This document shows positions 46,184-56,674 of a stretch of 64,000 bases of DNA, in pieces. A program made the translations under genes and the position numbers. This stretch comes from Gonapodya sp. JEL0774. Its lineage: Eukaryota; Monoblepharomycota; Monoblepharidomycetes; Monoblepharidales; Gonapodyaceae. Below the pieces are notes generated by a model. That model was not told where the DNA came from. It made no database searches and worked only from the letters and a program-made list of their open reading frames with translations. The stretch is taken from contig JADIIX010000078.1 of the NCBI GenBank assembly GCA_027604505.1, positions 41,700 through 105,699 on the forward strand, given 5' to 3'. Position 1 is the first letter of the stretch. Each line of letters begins with the position of its first letter.

Positions 46184-48350
46184 CTACTCTGCTATTAAGG
46201 TTTTCAGCAAGGAAGTTATTATAGGTGACAATAGACTTTTTTCTGTCGAGTACAGCGCAAACACAGTCCCAACCGACAGAGGAAGAACGGTCAGTTCCCA
46301 TACAGGTGCAAACACGGGATACCCCGCATCTTTTAAAAACCAATACGATGCTTCGATTGCCTATATTTCAGTTAAGTTGGAGTTGGTACATGTTTAGATG
46401 GATGAAGTCCTTGAGCAACCAGATTGGCAGAACTTACTGTTGGAAGTGCAAATACATTCAGTTCTCGAACTCGTCCCGGACTCTCACACAGAACAGACAA
46501 GCCAGCTGGAATTCCGAGTCTAAAAGCGTTATTGGAAACATTACTGATGCGCTTCAGGAAGGAAATGATGATGACCGAACTCACGCCCAATACATCCACA
46601 TTGGTCTCCTGTCCATCAAGCCCCTCTCAATGAGATCTGTCGTGGCACACAAACCAGCCCGATAAATAACATTGAGACTCCCAAAGAAGGCACTGGTTCT
46701 ACTGGCTCCGACAATAGCGGGTAGTGCTGTGCCGATAGGACTGTCAAAACAGTCAGTTCCCAAAACATATTGAAGATAAGTAGTTCAACACCAAAAACGA
46801 CGCACTTTTTAGCGAATTTTGTCGCCCTAAACGCTAATGTCGTCGCGAGATTAAGTCCAGCAGCCAGGGGCAACACCGTGAAAAAGCATCCAAACCAGTT
46901 CTCGAATAGGTCCCTGGCATGAGAGTGTCCTGGGTGTATGAGCGCACAATAGAGGTCAGAAGAGGGCAAGGTACGGGGGATGCCAAATAGTGCCGAGTCC
47001 GATGCGCTCTTTCCCAGTCCCGTGCGAGCCACCCATGATAGAAGGAAACGTTGTCGATCTGACGGGTTCCGAACGCCCCCGCTATACTCTTTGCAGATTG
47101 CCGTAACAGCTTCTTTCAACGTTATCTGTGGGATACCCGACGTCGAATGGGTGTAGGCAGAGTGTGAGATTTGGTCGAGGATTAGATTCGCGTTGGCCAG
47201 ATTGCGGCGGTTAATGTCGAGGAGGACAGGGGAGGTATACGCCTGGTATTCAATGAATGAGCGTGAATGCCAACTGCGAACAGAGTACTAAGACACCCAC
47301 CTGCGACGTCAGCATTCCAAAGAACGCCGGTCTAATTTTCGAAGGATCCAGCATGACCCCGTAAATGATTTGTGCACAAATATACGAGAACAGAATCATG
47401 CCTTAAAGATGATCTCTGGTGGTTGGCAAATGGTGTCTTTGGGCACAAATTTCTACCTCAACTCACTTCCTTGTGGAATTCTGAATATCGCACGAGCGTC
47501 GAGCCAATTGACTATACCTTGCATCGCCCGCATCGAAAATGTTTCCACGAAAACCATTCTTCTCGCAGGGTGTTCGAGATATATTGCTAAAGAGCTCAGT
47601 GTCCCTGCCACAAAAGACCGGGAGAGCTCGGATCCCAGTTTGTAGAACCGAGCAAGATTGATGAGCAACTTGTACGAGAGACTGAATGCTCCGAGACCAG
47701 CGGCGAATGTGAAAGGGTGAGGCTCAAGAACAACTCGAAAGATTTCGGATACGCGAGCCCTTCAAACGAATGATGCACATCCGGTGAGTGAAAATGGATC
47801 GAGTGACGGTGGTGCTGACCTTCGCCTAATCACACGCAAGAACACCCAGAGAGCTGAGATGTGGAATGATGATGATACTCCGTACGACAAGGGGGAACGA
47901 GAAGTGGAAGAGATTCACCTGAAATTCCTGCACGAGCTCCAAATGCCAAGCAGAAAGTCCTAAGTCCCCCAAAAATTGCGAATCTCAAGATTTGAGATCG
48001 TGTCTTCCATTCCGGCAGCAGTTTTTCGGATTCTTGTTCGGAGGCCTTGGTCATTGCTGCTATTGGGGATATGGATTCGAATTCATCTGTTGTCCACCAG
48101 GTGACACTGTGGGAACCCGATCCCCAAAACTGTTTCACCTGTCAGTACAATTTTAAAACTATCAAGGTCTTGTAAAGTAGTAAAAGTCAGAATGTTGACT
48201 CTCTTACTTTCCGCCCGCATACAAACAGGACAGATGCATATGTGAACTCTTTGATTAGGTAGGCGAGGCATTGCTGTGCTTTGAAGAAAAAGTTCCGTCT
48301 AATGATAAGTAGTTATATGTCAGCCTCGACACTGAATCATTCTGCTCGCT
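46184..48350 (-). CDS. TMEM135-like multi-pass membrane protein
   Basis: Exons read in order down the minus strand: RSQILRFAIFGGLRTFCLAFGARAGIS (about 47990-47920), VVLEPHPFTFAAGLGAFSLSYKLLINLARFYK...LSRSFVAGTLSSLAIYLEHPARRMVFVETFSMRAMQGIVNWL (about 47730-47500), KEAVTAICKEYSGG, YCALIHPGHSHARDLFENWFGCFFTVLPLAAGLNLATTLAF (about 47120-46840), TALPAIVGASRTSAFFGSLNVIYRA, LGIPAGLSVLCESPGRVREL, and IEASYWFLKDAGY...PVWELTVLPLSVGTVFALY to a TAG at 46184. This matches the TMEM135 pattern (paired Tim17-like hydrophobic repeats with C..HP..SC). TMEM135 is associated with peroxisomes and mitochondria in animals. The 5' end is uncertain: candidates are ATGs near 48350 and 48270. Confidence 0.6.
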
Positions 48351-48408
48351 CATGTAACGCGATTCGGCTTGTCCGGTCGGAGGAGTGGCTGTGGCTGTGG
48401 TCACACTG

Positions 48409-48870
48409 ATGGTAAGGAACGTGACAATGCAAGAAATTCATAAGTTATCAGTTAATTCCACGACGCTCAACGTAAGCCCTTCCTTGGTCATCGGTCGAAA
48501 AAGTGAGTCCGTTCTTGGATTTCGCGTGCCCCTATTGTCCATCGTGCGTTTCTCTTGCGAGTGTTCGTATCGCAATCCGATGTCGTGCTGGATTGATGCG
48601 ACTAATGGGACGACTCCGTGGGATCTCCCGGAGGAGAAGTATCGAAACGAGTCAAGGAAGCTCGTACAACAGAGAATAAGAAAGGGAAAGAGCGAACTTT
48701 TCAATGAAATGCCATCTATGACGCAGGCACAATGGACGCATCAAGGAAAGTTAGTGCAATCACTTCTAATTTGGTAATTGGAAACTCTGTATGTGACGTT
48801 TTCAAGACAACAACATTCAGACAGTACTTTGCCGTCGAGCCCATTGCACCAGAACAACCTTCCGATTAGC
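48409..48870 (+). CDS. Small orphan protein with a WW-like segment
   Basis: A coding 3' part is supported: a frame from about 48560 runs CWIDATNGTTPWDLPEEKYRNESRKL...QQRIRKGKSELFNEMPSMTQAQW to a GT donor in GGAAA/gttagt (48748), and splicing to ACAGTACTTT (48820) continues KQYFAVEPIAPEQPSD-stop at 48870. The TG-T-WDLP string looks like the second half of a WW domain, but the first tryptophan and strand are not found, so I do not call a WW domain. The start is unknown (an ATG at 48409 is the upstream limit of the open frame). It is divergent from the TMEM135-like gene. No family recognised. Confidence 0.35.
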
Positions 48871-49307
48871 AAGACACATTACGTGATGACGGTTTACGGG
48901 CATTTATGACGCTTCTCTGTGGCTCCCTGCTTCCAATCACCGGAGTCTTCCGTGCAAAGTCAAGACGTTGCAATTGCAGCGTTTCTCAACGAAGTTCCGC
49001 GGAATGTTGTAGCTACAAAATCACTTTCAGATTAATGTTATATGTTTAATGCAATACTTACGAAGTTCGATCTTGTCCTTTTGTATTGTCAGCGCAGATC
49101 ACATTACAATAAGATCTCCAGTGCGGACAAAGACTCTGCAAAGACAATGACGAATTCTAGCACCATGCATTCCTGAGGACGTGGATTGACAATTAGAGGC
49201 GCTCGGGTAGTTGCAGACATTGTTGGGTGGTTCCTGTCACAAAAAGTGGAGCACAGAACATTTGGACAGCGGTCAGTTGTGACCCCTCCACTTTCATTCA
49301 CAGCAAT
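48871..49307. other. 437-nt intergenic region upstream of ARP2
   Basis: No recognisable coding or RNA feature on either strand; presumed terminator of the small upstream gene and promoter of ARP2. Confidence 0.3.
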
Positions 49308-51356
49308 ATGTCTCGAGTGATCGTGGTGGATAATGGAACCGGAGTGAGTTTTCCATCTTTGCTCACTTCTCAAGTTTTTCCAGGGTCGCATTCCGTCGCG
49401 CGAGATGTTGAAAGGTTTGTCGTGAACAACACAATCGCCACGGGGAGCTGTCCAGCCAGCCTCTGGATGATTTCTGGCAAAGCAAAAAGGGAAAGATGCT
49501 TGGCATGATGTCGGCGACCGTCTGATGGTCAGAACCTTTGTGTGAGGGGTTAGCGTTGGTGTCGAAAGTCAGCAGTGGAGGTACCACCGGAGGTGATTGA
49601 GCACTCCTGCCGACCCAGACTGACATGAAGCTTCAGTATTTTTCCTTATCACTCTGATTACGGTCTCGGGTGTCTTGGGTGTGGGTCATGGGGGCAACGC
49701 TGCTTCATGCTATCTTGAGGAATACGAATGACCACCGCTGTCGCCCTCCTGTTTCGACCGAAATGCCATCATCTATCATTCTTCTCATCTGAATCCGTTT
49801 TCATCCATCGACTACTTTTGGCCACCCCTCACAGTTTGTGAAATGCGGCTTCGCCGGCTCAAACTTTCCCGAAGCCATCTTTCCAGCTGTCGTCGGCCGT
49901 CCCATCTTGCGAGCGGAAGAAAAAGTCGGGGATGTTGAAATTAAGGACGTGATGGTCGGCGACGAGGCTTCTGCCGTTCGGTCTATGCTACAAATGACCT
50001 ATCCGATGGAGAACGGAATCGTGCGGAACTGGGAGGACATGCAGATTCTGTGGGACTACACATTTCAAGAGAAGCTCAAAGTTGATCCCACCGACTGCAA
50101 GGTTCTCCTGACGGAACCGGTACTCAACCCGAAACGGAACAGGGAGCGAATGTGCGAAACCATGTTTGAGACGTACGGTTTCCAGGGAGTCCACGTTGCC
50201 ATTCAGGCTGTACTAACGTTATATGCACAGGGTAGGTATCCACTGACTGTCGTATGCTGGCTTTGGAGATACGTTGGAGCGTAGTTTCGACGCCGGGAAG
50301 AGCTGACAGACCGTTAACCCCGTCAGGCCTCCTCACTGGTGTTGTCATTGATTCGGGTGATGGTGTGACGCACATCGTTCCGGTCTACGACGGTTACTCT
50401 CTCCCTCATCTCGTTCGGCGGTTGGATGTCGCTGGGCGGAACATAACAAATTACCTCATCAAATTGCTGCTATTGAGAGGATACGCTTTTAATCGAACTG
50501 CGGATTTCGAGACTGTGCGGCAACTCAAGGAAGCGCTCTGCTACGTTGGGTGAGAGTCTTTGCCTTTCATGGATTCAGGTCCACTGTTGATGGTCGATGT
50601 CGTTGGACTTTCCAGGTACGACCTCCCTCTGGAACAAAAACTTGCGACAGAAACTACCGTCCTCGTTGAGAGCTACACAGTGAGTACCCAGTATTTTCCA
50701 GTGTTCAGTTCACGCAATGCGGTCCCTCACAGAAGATTCCGCCAGCTACCAGACGGTCGGGTCATCAAAGTCGGTTCGGAGCGATTTGAGGCACCGGAAG
50801 CGTTGTTCCAACCTCATCTTGTTGACGTAGAATCGCCTGGCATGGCAGGTGAGCTCGTTGGTGGAAATTGACACTTGTGTAAGTCATCTTACGCACTTTG
50901 TCTTTCCAGAAATGCTTTTCAACGCCATTCAGGCTGCCGATATTGATGTTCGACCTGAGCTGTACAAGCACATTGTGCTGTCGGGTGGATCCTCCATGTA
51001 CCCAGGTCTGCCGAGTCGTCTCGAGAAGGAGATCAAGCAATTGTATCTGCAAAAGGTTCTCAAGGGAGATACGTCGAGGTTGGGGGTAAGTTATCATTCA
51101 GATCCTTACAAGGGTCCTTTTGTCCAATTCGTGCCTCCGATGTGGTGTGCGATGATATTTGGCTTTCGCCCCTCCACAGAAATTCAAGATTAAGGTGGAG
51201 GACCCACCACGTCGCAAACACATGGTGTTCTTGGGTGGTGCTGTGCTTGGAGACATTATGAAGGACAAGGCGAGCTTTTGGATATCCAAGCAAGAGTGGG
51301 AAGAACAAGGAGTACGTATGGTGGACCAGAAATTGGGTGGGCCTGGCAGGAACTGA
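49308..51356 (+). CDS. ARP2: Actin-related protein 2 (Arp2/3 complex)
   Basis: Seven exons, 49308-49343, 49835-50231, 50327-50549, 50616-50679, 50746-50848, 50910-51085 and 51180-51356, give 391 residues, the normal size. Diagnostic: [20 protein letters not shown] (phosphate loop 1), [61 protein letters not shown] (phosphate loop 2), [53 protein letters not shown], and the Arp2-specific C-terminal [19 protein letters not shown]. Arp2 with Arp3 forms the barbed-end mimic that nucleates branched actin. The first intron (491 nt) is several times longer than usual here and splits the first phosphate loop. Confidence 0.96.
49344..49834 (+). other. Long first intron of ARP2
   Basis: GTGAGT donor after codon 12 and CCCTCACAG acceptor. 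It has no exon-like frame joining in phase. I looked for a box C/D snoRNA and found only imperfect ATGATGT/CTGA strings. Its length alone is unusual for this window. Confidence 0.6.
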
Positions 51357-51764
51357 GACTACGGGGTTGTGGAGTCACATAATTTTGTGTAGCATGACTT
51401 CAATACCGATTTATGTCTCTATGGAGTCCCACTACGTATGTGTGAACTTGTAGTTAGTATACCGAACACGGGTCTCTTGTTTGACAGTTGTCAGTGCCAA
51501 TTGCGGGTCAAACGGAGCTTGTCCTGGAATTGATACACGAAATAATGAGAACCCACATAATACAATAATATATACATGGTTGTAAATAAACGAGCCTGAA
51601 TGATGATGTAATCGTGGTGATGATCGTCCACAGTGACTCCTGTTCCCACACAAGTGGTTTCCTTTCACACAAACGCATCACCAGGCCAACTTTTGTGTAC
51701 ACAACTAGAGAGAAAGTTATCCAGGTTCACTCACGCCACAGCGCTCCAGATTGATAACCATCAA
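51357..51764. other. 408-nt intergenic region ARP2 / FAD monooxygenase
   Basis: 3' UTR of ARP2 and promoter of the monooxygenase. AT-rich around 51540-51590 (ATAATACAATAATATATACAT), which could hold polyadenylation or TATA-like signals. No gene seen. Confidence 0.3.
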
Positions 51765-53421
51765 ATGAGTGGGAACATGCCATCACCATCTGATTCATCT
51801 GATTACTTGGTTATCGGGGCAGGACCCGTTGGACTTCTCGCAGCGCTCGGCCTTGCAAAAAGAGGATTCGCGGTTACCGTTTTCGAGGGCAGGGATAGCC
51901 TGGACCAGCGGAGGGAGGAGAGCTATCCAATCGGTGGGTAACTGAGAATCGCCAGACTTCAACAATGCGTACAGCGTACGAAGCTAGTTATACATTCACG
52001 TGTGGTTTTTTCAAAGGTGTAAACCTTCGCGGTATTCGTGCTCTCGGCTCCATCGGTGGACCTGCCTTGGCTTCACAGTTGCAAAACTCTGGTACCATCA
52101 TCGATTCATTCGACATTTACGGTGGAAAACGACGTGTCGCGCAAGCTGTTGGCGGCACAATCTGGTCTCAGACTCGATTCGCCGTGACAAAAGCCATTTA
52201 CGACGCTTGCATCGAATTTGAGAATGCCAAATCCGTGGACACGAAGGGGTCGATCTCCATTCTGTTCGGGAAACTCTTTGTTCGGTTTGAAATACTCGAG
52301 GATGGGAAGCTTAGCGGGCGACTCTACTTTGGAGATGGAACGACGGTGAATGTTCCGGTTGGCACGCGGGTGGTGGGTGCTGACGGGGGCGGGTCTTGCG
52401 TGCGTAAGGCGCTGGTGCAAGTGACCCAGGGCAAGGACAACGAAATCGAGGAGACGTTGGTGCCCTGGAATCTGAGTTTCAGGGTCCTGTTTGCAGACAA
52501 GGCCCCGCTTTCGCACCTGGACGCTAAGATTCATTACATCATGTCGGGAGTGTATGTAGCGGTGAGGTTTTGCTCCTGGTTATCTAATTCCTGTCAAGAA
52601 TGAGACTTGTCTTCCCTCCATGTCCACACACCGAAAGGTCTCAGGCGGTCCAAGCGACCCGTGGACGTTCGCCCTCTCGTGTCGCCCAAACTCCCCTCAC
52701 TACGACCTGTTCCACACTACAACCGACACTCCAACGACAGAGCAGATATCGGCATTACGAGCACACATCCTGAAAGCGTGCCCGATTGCCGCAGATTCTG
52801 AACAAGGCCTCAACGCTGTCATATCGGAGGAAGAGATGAGGGCATTTTTCAGCAGGAGGATATTTTCAGGGAACCTTGTGCATGTATCCAAATGCCAATT
52901 TAATGGCTGGGTGGTATTGTTGGGAGATGCGGCACACGCACTGTTCCCCCCGACTGGTGAAGTGAGTATCGAAGCTGCGCTCAATTGTTCACCGATCAGT
53001 CTCCATCCTCTTTGTGTTTGCACAGGGTGTCAACTCCGGACTTGATGACGTGCACTCCCTCATGAAGTCGTTGGATATGAGTCTGTCTGACTCCTCTGTA
53101 TCCCCATTTCACCACTACGCAGTCATCCGCCAACCGTCGATCGACGCCCTTTTTAGCCTCGCTCGTGATATCTGGACCTCTCAGAGCGGATCTGCAGGGG
53201 ACAAGGTGGTTGCCATGGGCTCAAATATTCTCTTCTCGATGTTTTCCAAGAGCAAAGACCGACCGACTGAATCGGAGTTGCGATACGGACCGCCGGCCAA
53301 AGAGGCGCTCTTGGAGTATCCAGAGGTATGGAAAAGGCATCTGGAGAATGTCGGCGGGTACAGAAAGGTATTGAAGTGGATGGTATGGCCGTGGGCTAAT
53401 GTGAGCAGTGACCTGTTCTAA
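51765..53421 (+). CDS. FAD-dependent monooxygenase, kynurenine 3-monooxygenase-like
   Basis: Exons 51765-51933, 52017-52561, 52638-52961 and 53026-53421 give 477 residues. The Rossmann motif VIGAGPVGLLAALGLAKRGFAVTVFEGRD (GxGxxG...E) binds the FAD ADP moiety; RREESYPIGVNLRGIRAL parallels the arginine/active-site strand of KMO-type enzymes; VVGADGGGSCVRKAL is the DG motif; and LLGDAAHALFPPTGEGVNSGLDD is the GD motif that contacts FAD ribityl. The class hydroxylates aromatic substrates with NAD(P)H and oxygen. Several subfamilies share these motifs and the substrate pocket diverges, so true KMO activity is not claimed. No C-terminal membrane anchor is obvious. Confidence 0.8.
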
Positions 53422-53638
53422 TTACTACTGATTGGAGAAGATACACAAAATTAGACGTGTGCACTGTATAGCAATTCACATAGAATGTATTGTTCAATTT
53501 GAATCAGAATTACTGCAATGAAAATTCTCCTGCCTGGTTTGTGCAGAGCGCTATGGTCAGAGTGGAGGAGCCTCGATCAGGAGTTTCTCTTTTCTAGGTG
53601 AAGCAGCTCCGTGTGTCCCCACTTCCCGACCAGCCACG

Positions 53639-55232
53639 ATGGATCTAATGGACGTGGACAAGAAGTCGACTCCCGCTGAAATCGCAAAGAGGAAGAAGGC
53701 GCAGCCCAGTAGGAAAGGGAAGAAGGCGTGGGCGAAAAATATCGACTTGGAGGACGTCGAGGAGGCGCTCGAGGAGAAGAGAACAGAGGAACGAACTCTT
53801 GGGTGAGTGGGTTGCCTCAGGTTTATCTGGGCTTTCAATTGCTGAAGCTTGGAATCCCCCTCTCGTTGTGGAATGTCTCCGTTGGCTGTATTACCTCAAC
53901 GGTCTGAATCACATTCAGTGCCTCCATCGCGACCCTCCCCAACTCTGCCCTTTTCTCTCTTGACAAATCCGGTGATGCTCTAGTTGTCAAGTCTCTCGCC
54001 AAAACACGGCGGAAACTTCGTATCGACGAGATTCTCACTCCAGACTCCAAGATCCCCGGCGTTTCGTCTCGGGCCAGGGCCAAGGCCGCGACAGACACGG
54101 ATCAGGATCGAGTGAGACTGGCGAAAAAGAAGCGGGAAGCGTCGAAAACATGGACTGAGCTCGTTGAACGCAAGCGGAGGACGCTTGAGAATGGCGAGGT
54201 CGCCCGTGGTCGCGTTGAGCCTCCACGGGCTCGCAGCACACCGGCCGTGACAGAAACCATTTGGAGAGTTAGGGACCTTCCTGTTGCACCTCCTGCTCCT
54301 CCGCCTGGGCTCGAATTCATTCCGCCAATTGTCCCTCCAAAACGCCCTGTCACCCTGTCTCGTCCCCCAATCCAACAACTCCCCGTCTCTGTCCTGCCCC
54401 ACGGAGGGGCTTCTTACAACCCCGCTTTTGACGACCATCAGGACGCACTAAGAGAGGCTGTTTCGTTCGAGGAGGAGAAGGAGCGAAAGCGACGGCTAGC
54501 CGAGGACAAAGTAGCGTTCCTTGCAAACGGCGTTCCAAGCACAGGGATCGCGGGCGAGCCTGGGCTGGAAGAGCTGGACGCTAGCGATGACGAAGCAGAG
54601 GAGGAGGGTGAGGGTGAAGCCGTCGAGGGAGATGTGCCAGGGGGAGAGTCGAAACCACCCCGCCGGAAAACGCGGGCAGAAAGAAACCGCGAAGCGCGTC
54701 GAAAGGAGATCGAGCGCGAGGAAGCTGCACACAGGGAAGCCAAGAAACAAGTGAAACAGCTGAAAAGGTTCGGTCGTCGAGTCATCTTGGTGTACCTTCT
54801 CTTCTCCGAATCCACTATTTTCCCCACAGCCTCCCGTCCATTCTCGCCTCCCTCCCACCCACCGCCTCTTCCACCGTTGCATCCTCAAAACCCACTCAAC
54901 CTCCTCGGTTGGGCCCTCTGCGAGCAGCCCCGCCTACCCCGCAAGTTCTCCTTACTGAAGAACTCCCCGACGCTTTGCGGAAGCTCCAACCGGAGGGTAA
55001 CCTGCTCGAAGATGTGGCCAGCTCGTTATATGCAAAAGGGATTGTGGAGAGAAGAGCAGTGAAGGAGAAAGGTGGGGGTGGCAAGTTTAGGGGCAAGGGT
55101 GGAAGAGCGACGAGGAAAGAGGTGAGTTTGTTGAGGAAGGGGGGTGTACGTGTGTGGTGGTGGTTTAGACTTGGTCTCAATGTGATCTTCCTTCTCCAGT
55201 TCGAGACTCACGCGTACAAGCGATTTGAATAG
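53639..55232 (+). CDS. NOP53: Nop53/GLTSCR2 60S ribosome biogenesis factor
   Basis: Exons 53639-53802, 53919-54767, 54830-55121 and 55200-55232 give 445 residues. The N-terminal block (QPSRKGKKAWAKNIDLEDVEEALEE...ERTLG, LFSLDKSGD) is the Nop53 signature. The long charged middle has RKTRAERNREARRKEIEREEA, and the C-terminal PPRLGPLRAAP...VLLTEELPDALRKLQPEGNLLEDVASSL...THAYKRFE is conserved. Nop53 recruits the Mtr4/exosome to pre-60S particles through an N-terminal AIM-type motif for ITS2 removal. An LFSLD stretch is seen at the expected place but I did not test it as an AIM. The last exon is 33 nt. Confidence 0.85.
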
Positions 55233-55590
55233 TTCCAGTCAGGAGATGATGATCACTATCAACATTGGACAAACTCGGTGGACCGAAACGAACTTTTACC
55301 ACATTGAAAGTACTAATTGTATGTTTTCCCGGCGGTAAATATACATTGCTTTTAGTTGCTGAAAGCGGTTATGTAGCATATGCTGTGGTACTCAGGAAAT
55401 CATGTAATCACGTCCCCATAAACTGAGGTCGGGGATTGAAACCGCAAGTTCGGTTACACTATTGAATGTTGTCAGACTGACGACTGTGACGACTCTGGGT
55501 TGACGTGTTGGTGCAGCTGGAGGGGACGATGATTCACACCGCTTTAGAAAACAGGAACCGCAAATCTACTCGACAAAAAGAACCACAACT
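55233..55590. other. 358-nt convergent intergenic region NOP53 / RNase H2C
   Basis: Holds both 3' UTRs. A minus-strand frame here could supply an alternative last exon for the RNase H2C gene (see findings). Nothing else recognised. Confidence 0.35.
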
Positions 55591-56349
55591 CTACTTGTCA
55601 TGACTCACCTTGCTCGCCACCGCACACCAGTCTCCAACCCTCGCGTATGGATCAGTATACATCCCGGGCGCCTGGTCATGGCCCCACACGACCAATTCCG
55701 GAAACGACCGAAGAGCGAGTCGGTGCATTGCGAGTGACTGGTCATCCGACACATCGGATGGGGACGGACCTCGGCGGCGTCGACGGGCGCGTGGTGATAT
55801 GGGGGATGTAGGTGGGCGAATTGGGGTGTCGTAGAGAACATATCCTGAGGGAACTTGACAGGTCAAAACAATTTGGAAGGACATAGCGCTTCTAAGATTA
55901 TGCCCACCTTTGTAACCAGTAGGCACGGGTATCTTACGTCCCTTAAGCAGCCTGCCCCGGAAAACGGTCTCCAGAACCTCCGTCGATTTGGGCAACTGGA
56001 ACTCTTCGCGATTGCCAATCCCCCTCTCCTGCTGGTCCGATACCTTGAGTTCCTCGACCTCCTCTACTACTAGACCACTCTCCTTTGACACTTTTGTCTG
56101 AACTTCCTTCCCGTGTCCATTCGCAACAGTCTCCTCAGCTGAGTTTCCCGATCCGTCGATTGTGTCCTCTCCGCTCTCCTTTTCAATGACCAGGAATCTC
56201 TTCACTTCAGCAGGCCCATCGTAGTTGATTCGGCAAGGGAGAATGTGCACCGTTGTCGGCTTTGCGCCAACTAGACTCTCGGAGGGGATGTGGATCACGA
56301 CTTTCATATGTTCCAATGATTGATTTGAAAGATGGGGAGAGAAATTCAA
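55591..56349 (-). CDS. Ribonuclease H2 subunit C
   Basis: The N-terminus holds VHILPCRINYDGPAEVKRFL, the subunit-C strand pair, and after an acidic insert VLETVFRGRLLKGRKIPVPTGYK, the conserved FRGRxLxGxxVxxPxGY element. A phase-1 intron joins this to VPSGYVLYDTPIRPP, then a basic/Ser insert, and FPELVVWGHDQAPGMYTDPYARVGDWCAVASK to TAG at 55591. RNase H2 removes ribonucleotides from DNA and RNA:DNA hybrids; subunit C with B scaffolds the catalytic A. The call fits the pattern of fungal Rnh203. Start at 56349 or the internal Met at about 56307. A donor right after ASK (AAG/GTGAGT) leaves open a spliced, longer C-terminus. Confidence 0.75.
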   Translation of the reverse strand: MNFSPHLSNQSLEHMKVVIHIPSESLVGAKPTTVHILPCRINYDGPAEVKRFLVIEKESGEDTIDGSGNSAEETVANGHGKEVQTKVSKESGLVVEEVEELKVSDQQERGIGNREEFQLPKSTEVLETVFRGRLLKGRKIPVPTGYKGGHNLRSAMSFQIVLTCQVPSGYVLYDTPIRPPTSPISPRARRRRRGPSPSDVSDDQSLAMHRLALRSFPELVVWGHDQAPGMYTDPYARVGDWCAVASKVSHDK

Positions 56350-56674
56350 CCGAAAAATTGAACTGTCACAGGTGCGGAGATCGAAGAGCAGGAAACAGAG
56401 TCAAAAAGCGGATATCGGAGGGATTGATGTATGTATGGAGAAGAGGATGGCTGGAGAATTGTGCTTCGCTGTGTGGGTTACAAACTGTCGGCAACATTCA
56501 CCGAGACAAAATTGTTATGTAGCTTGGGCGTCGCATTCAAGTGTAATAAACTAGCGACTACCTGCATTTCGAAGATTCATCCATTCCAATTTTGGAAGTC
56601 AATTGATTAACTCCGAACTTGCCAGGCCTTCCAGGCCACAATACGATTCGCACCGGCACATAACAAATAGAAGC
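56350..56674. promoter_or_regulatory. 325-nt divergent region RNase H2C / kinase-LRR gene
   Basis: No coding feature recognised; presumed promoter of the kinase-LRR gene on the plus strand and of RNase H2C on the minus strand. Confidence 0.3.

Noticed and set aside
47720-47790. Possible tRNA-like or short RNA structure in the gap between TMEM135 exons
   Set aside because: The stretch reads as the coding exon with EPHPFTFAAGLGAF; no cloverleaf found.
49344-49834. Intronic box C/D snoRNA in ARP2
   Set aside because: Boxes are imperfect and there is no terminal stem visible.
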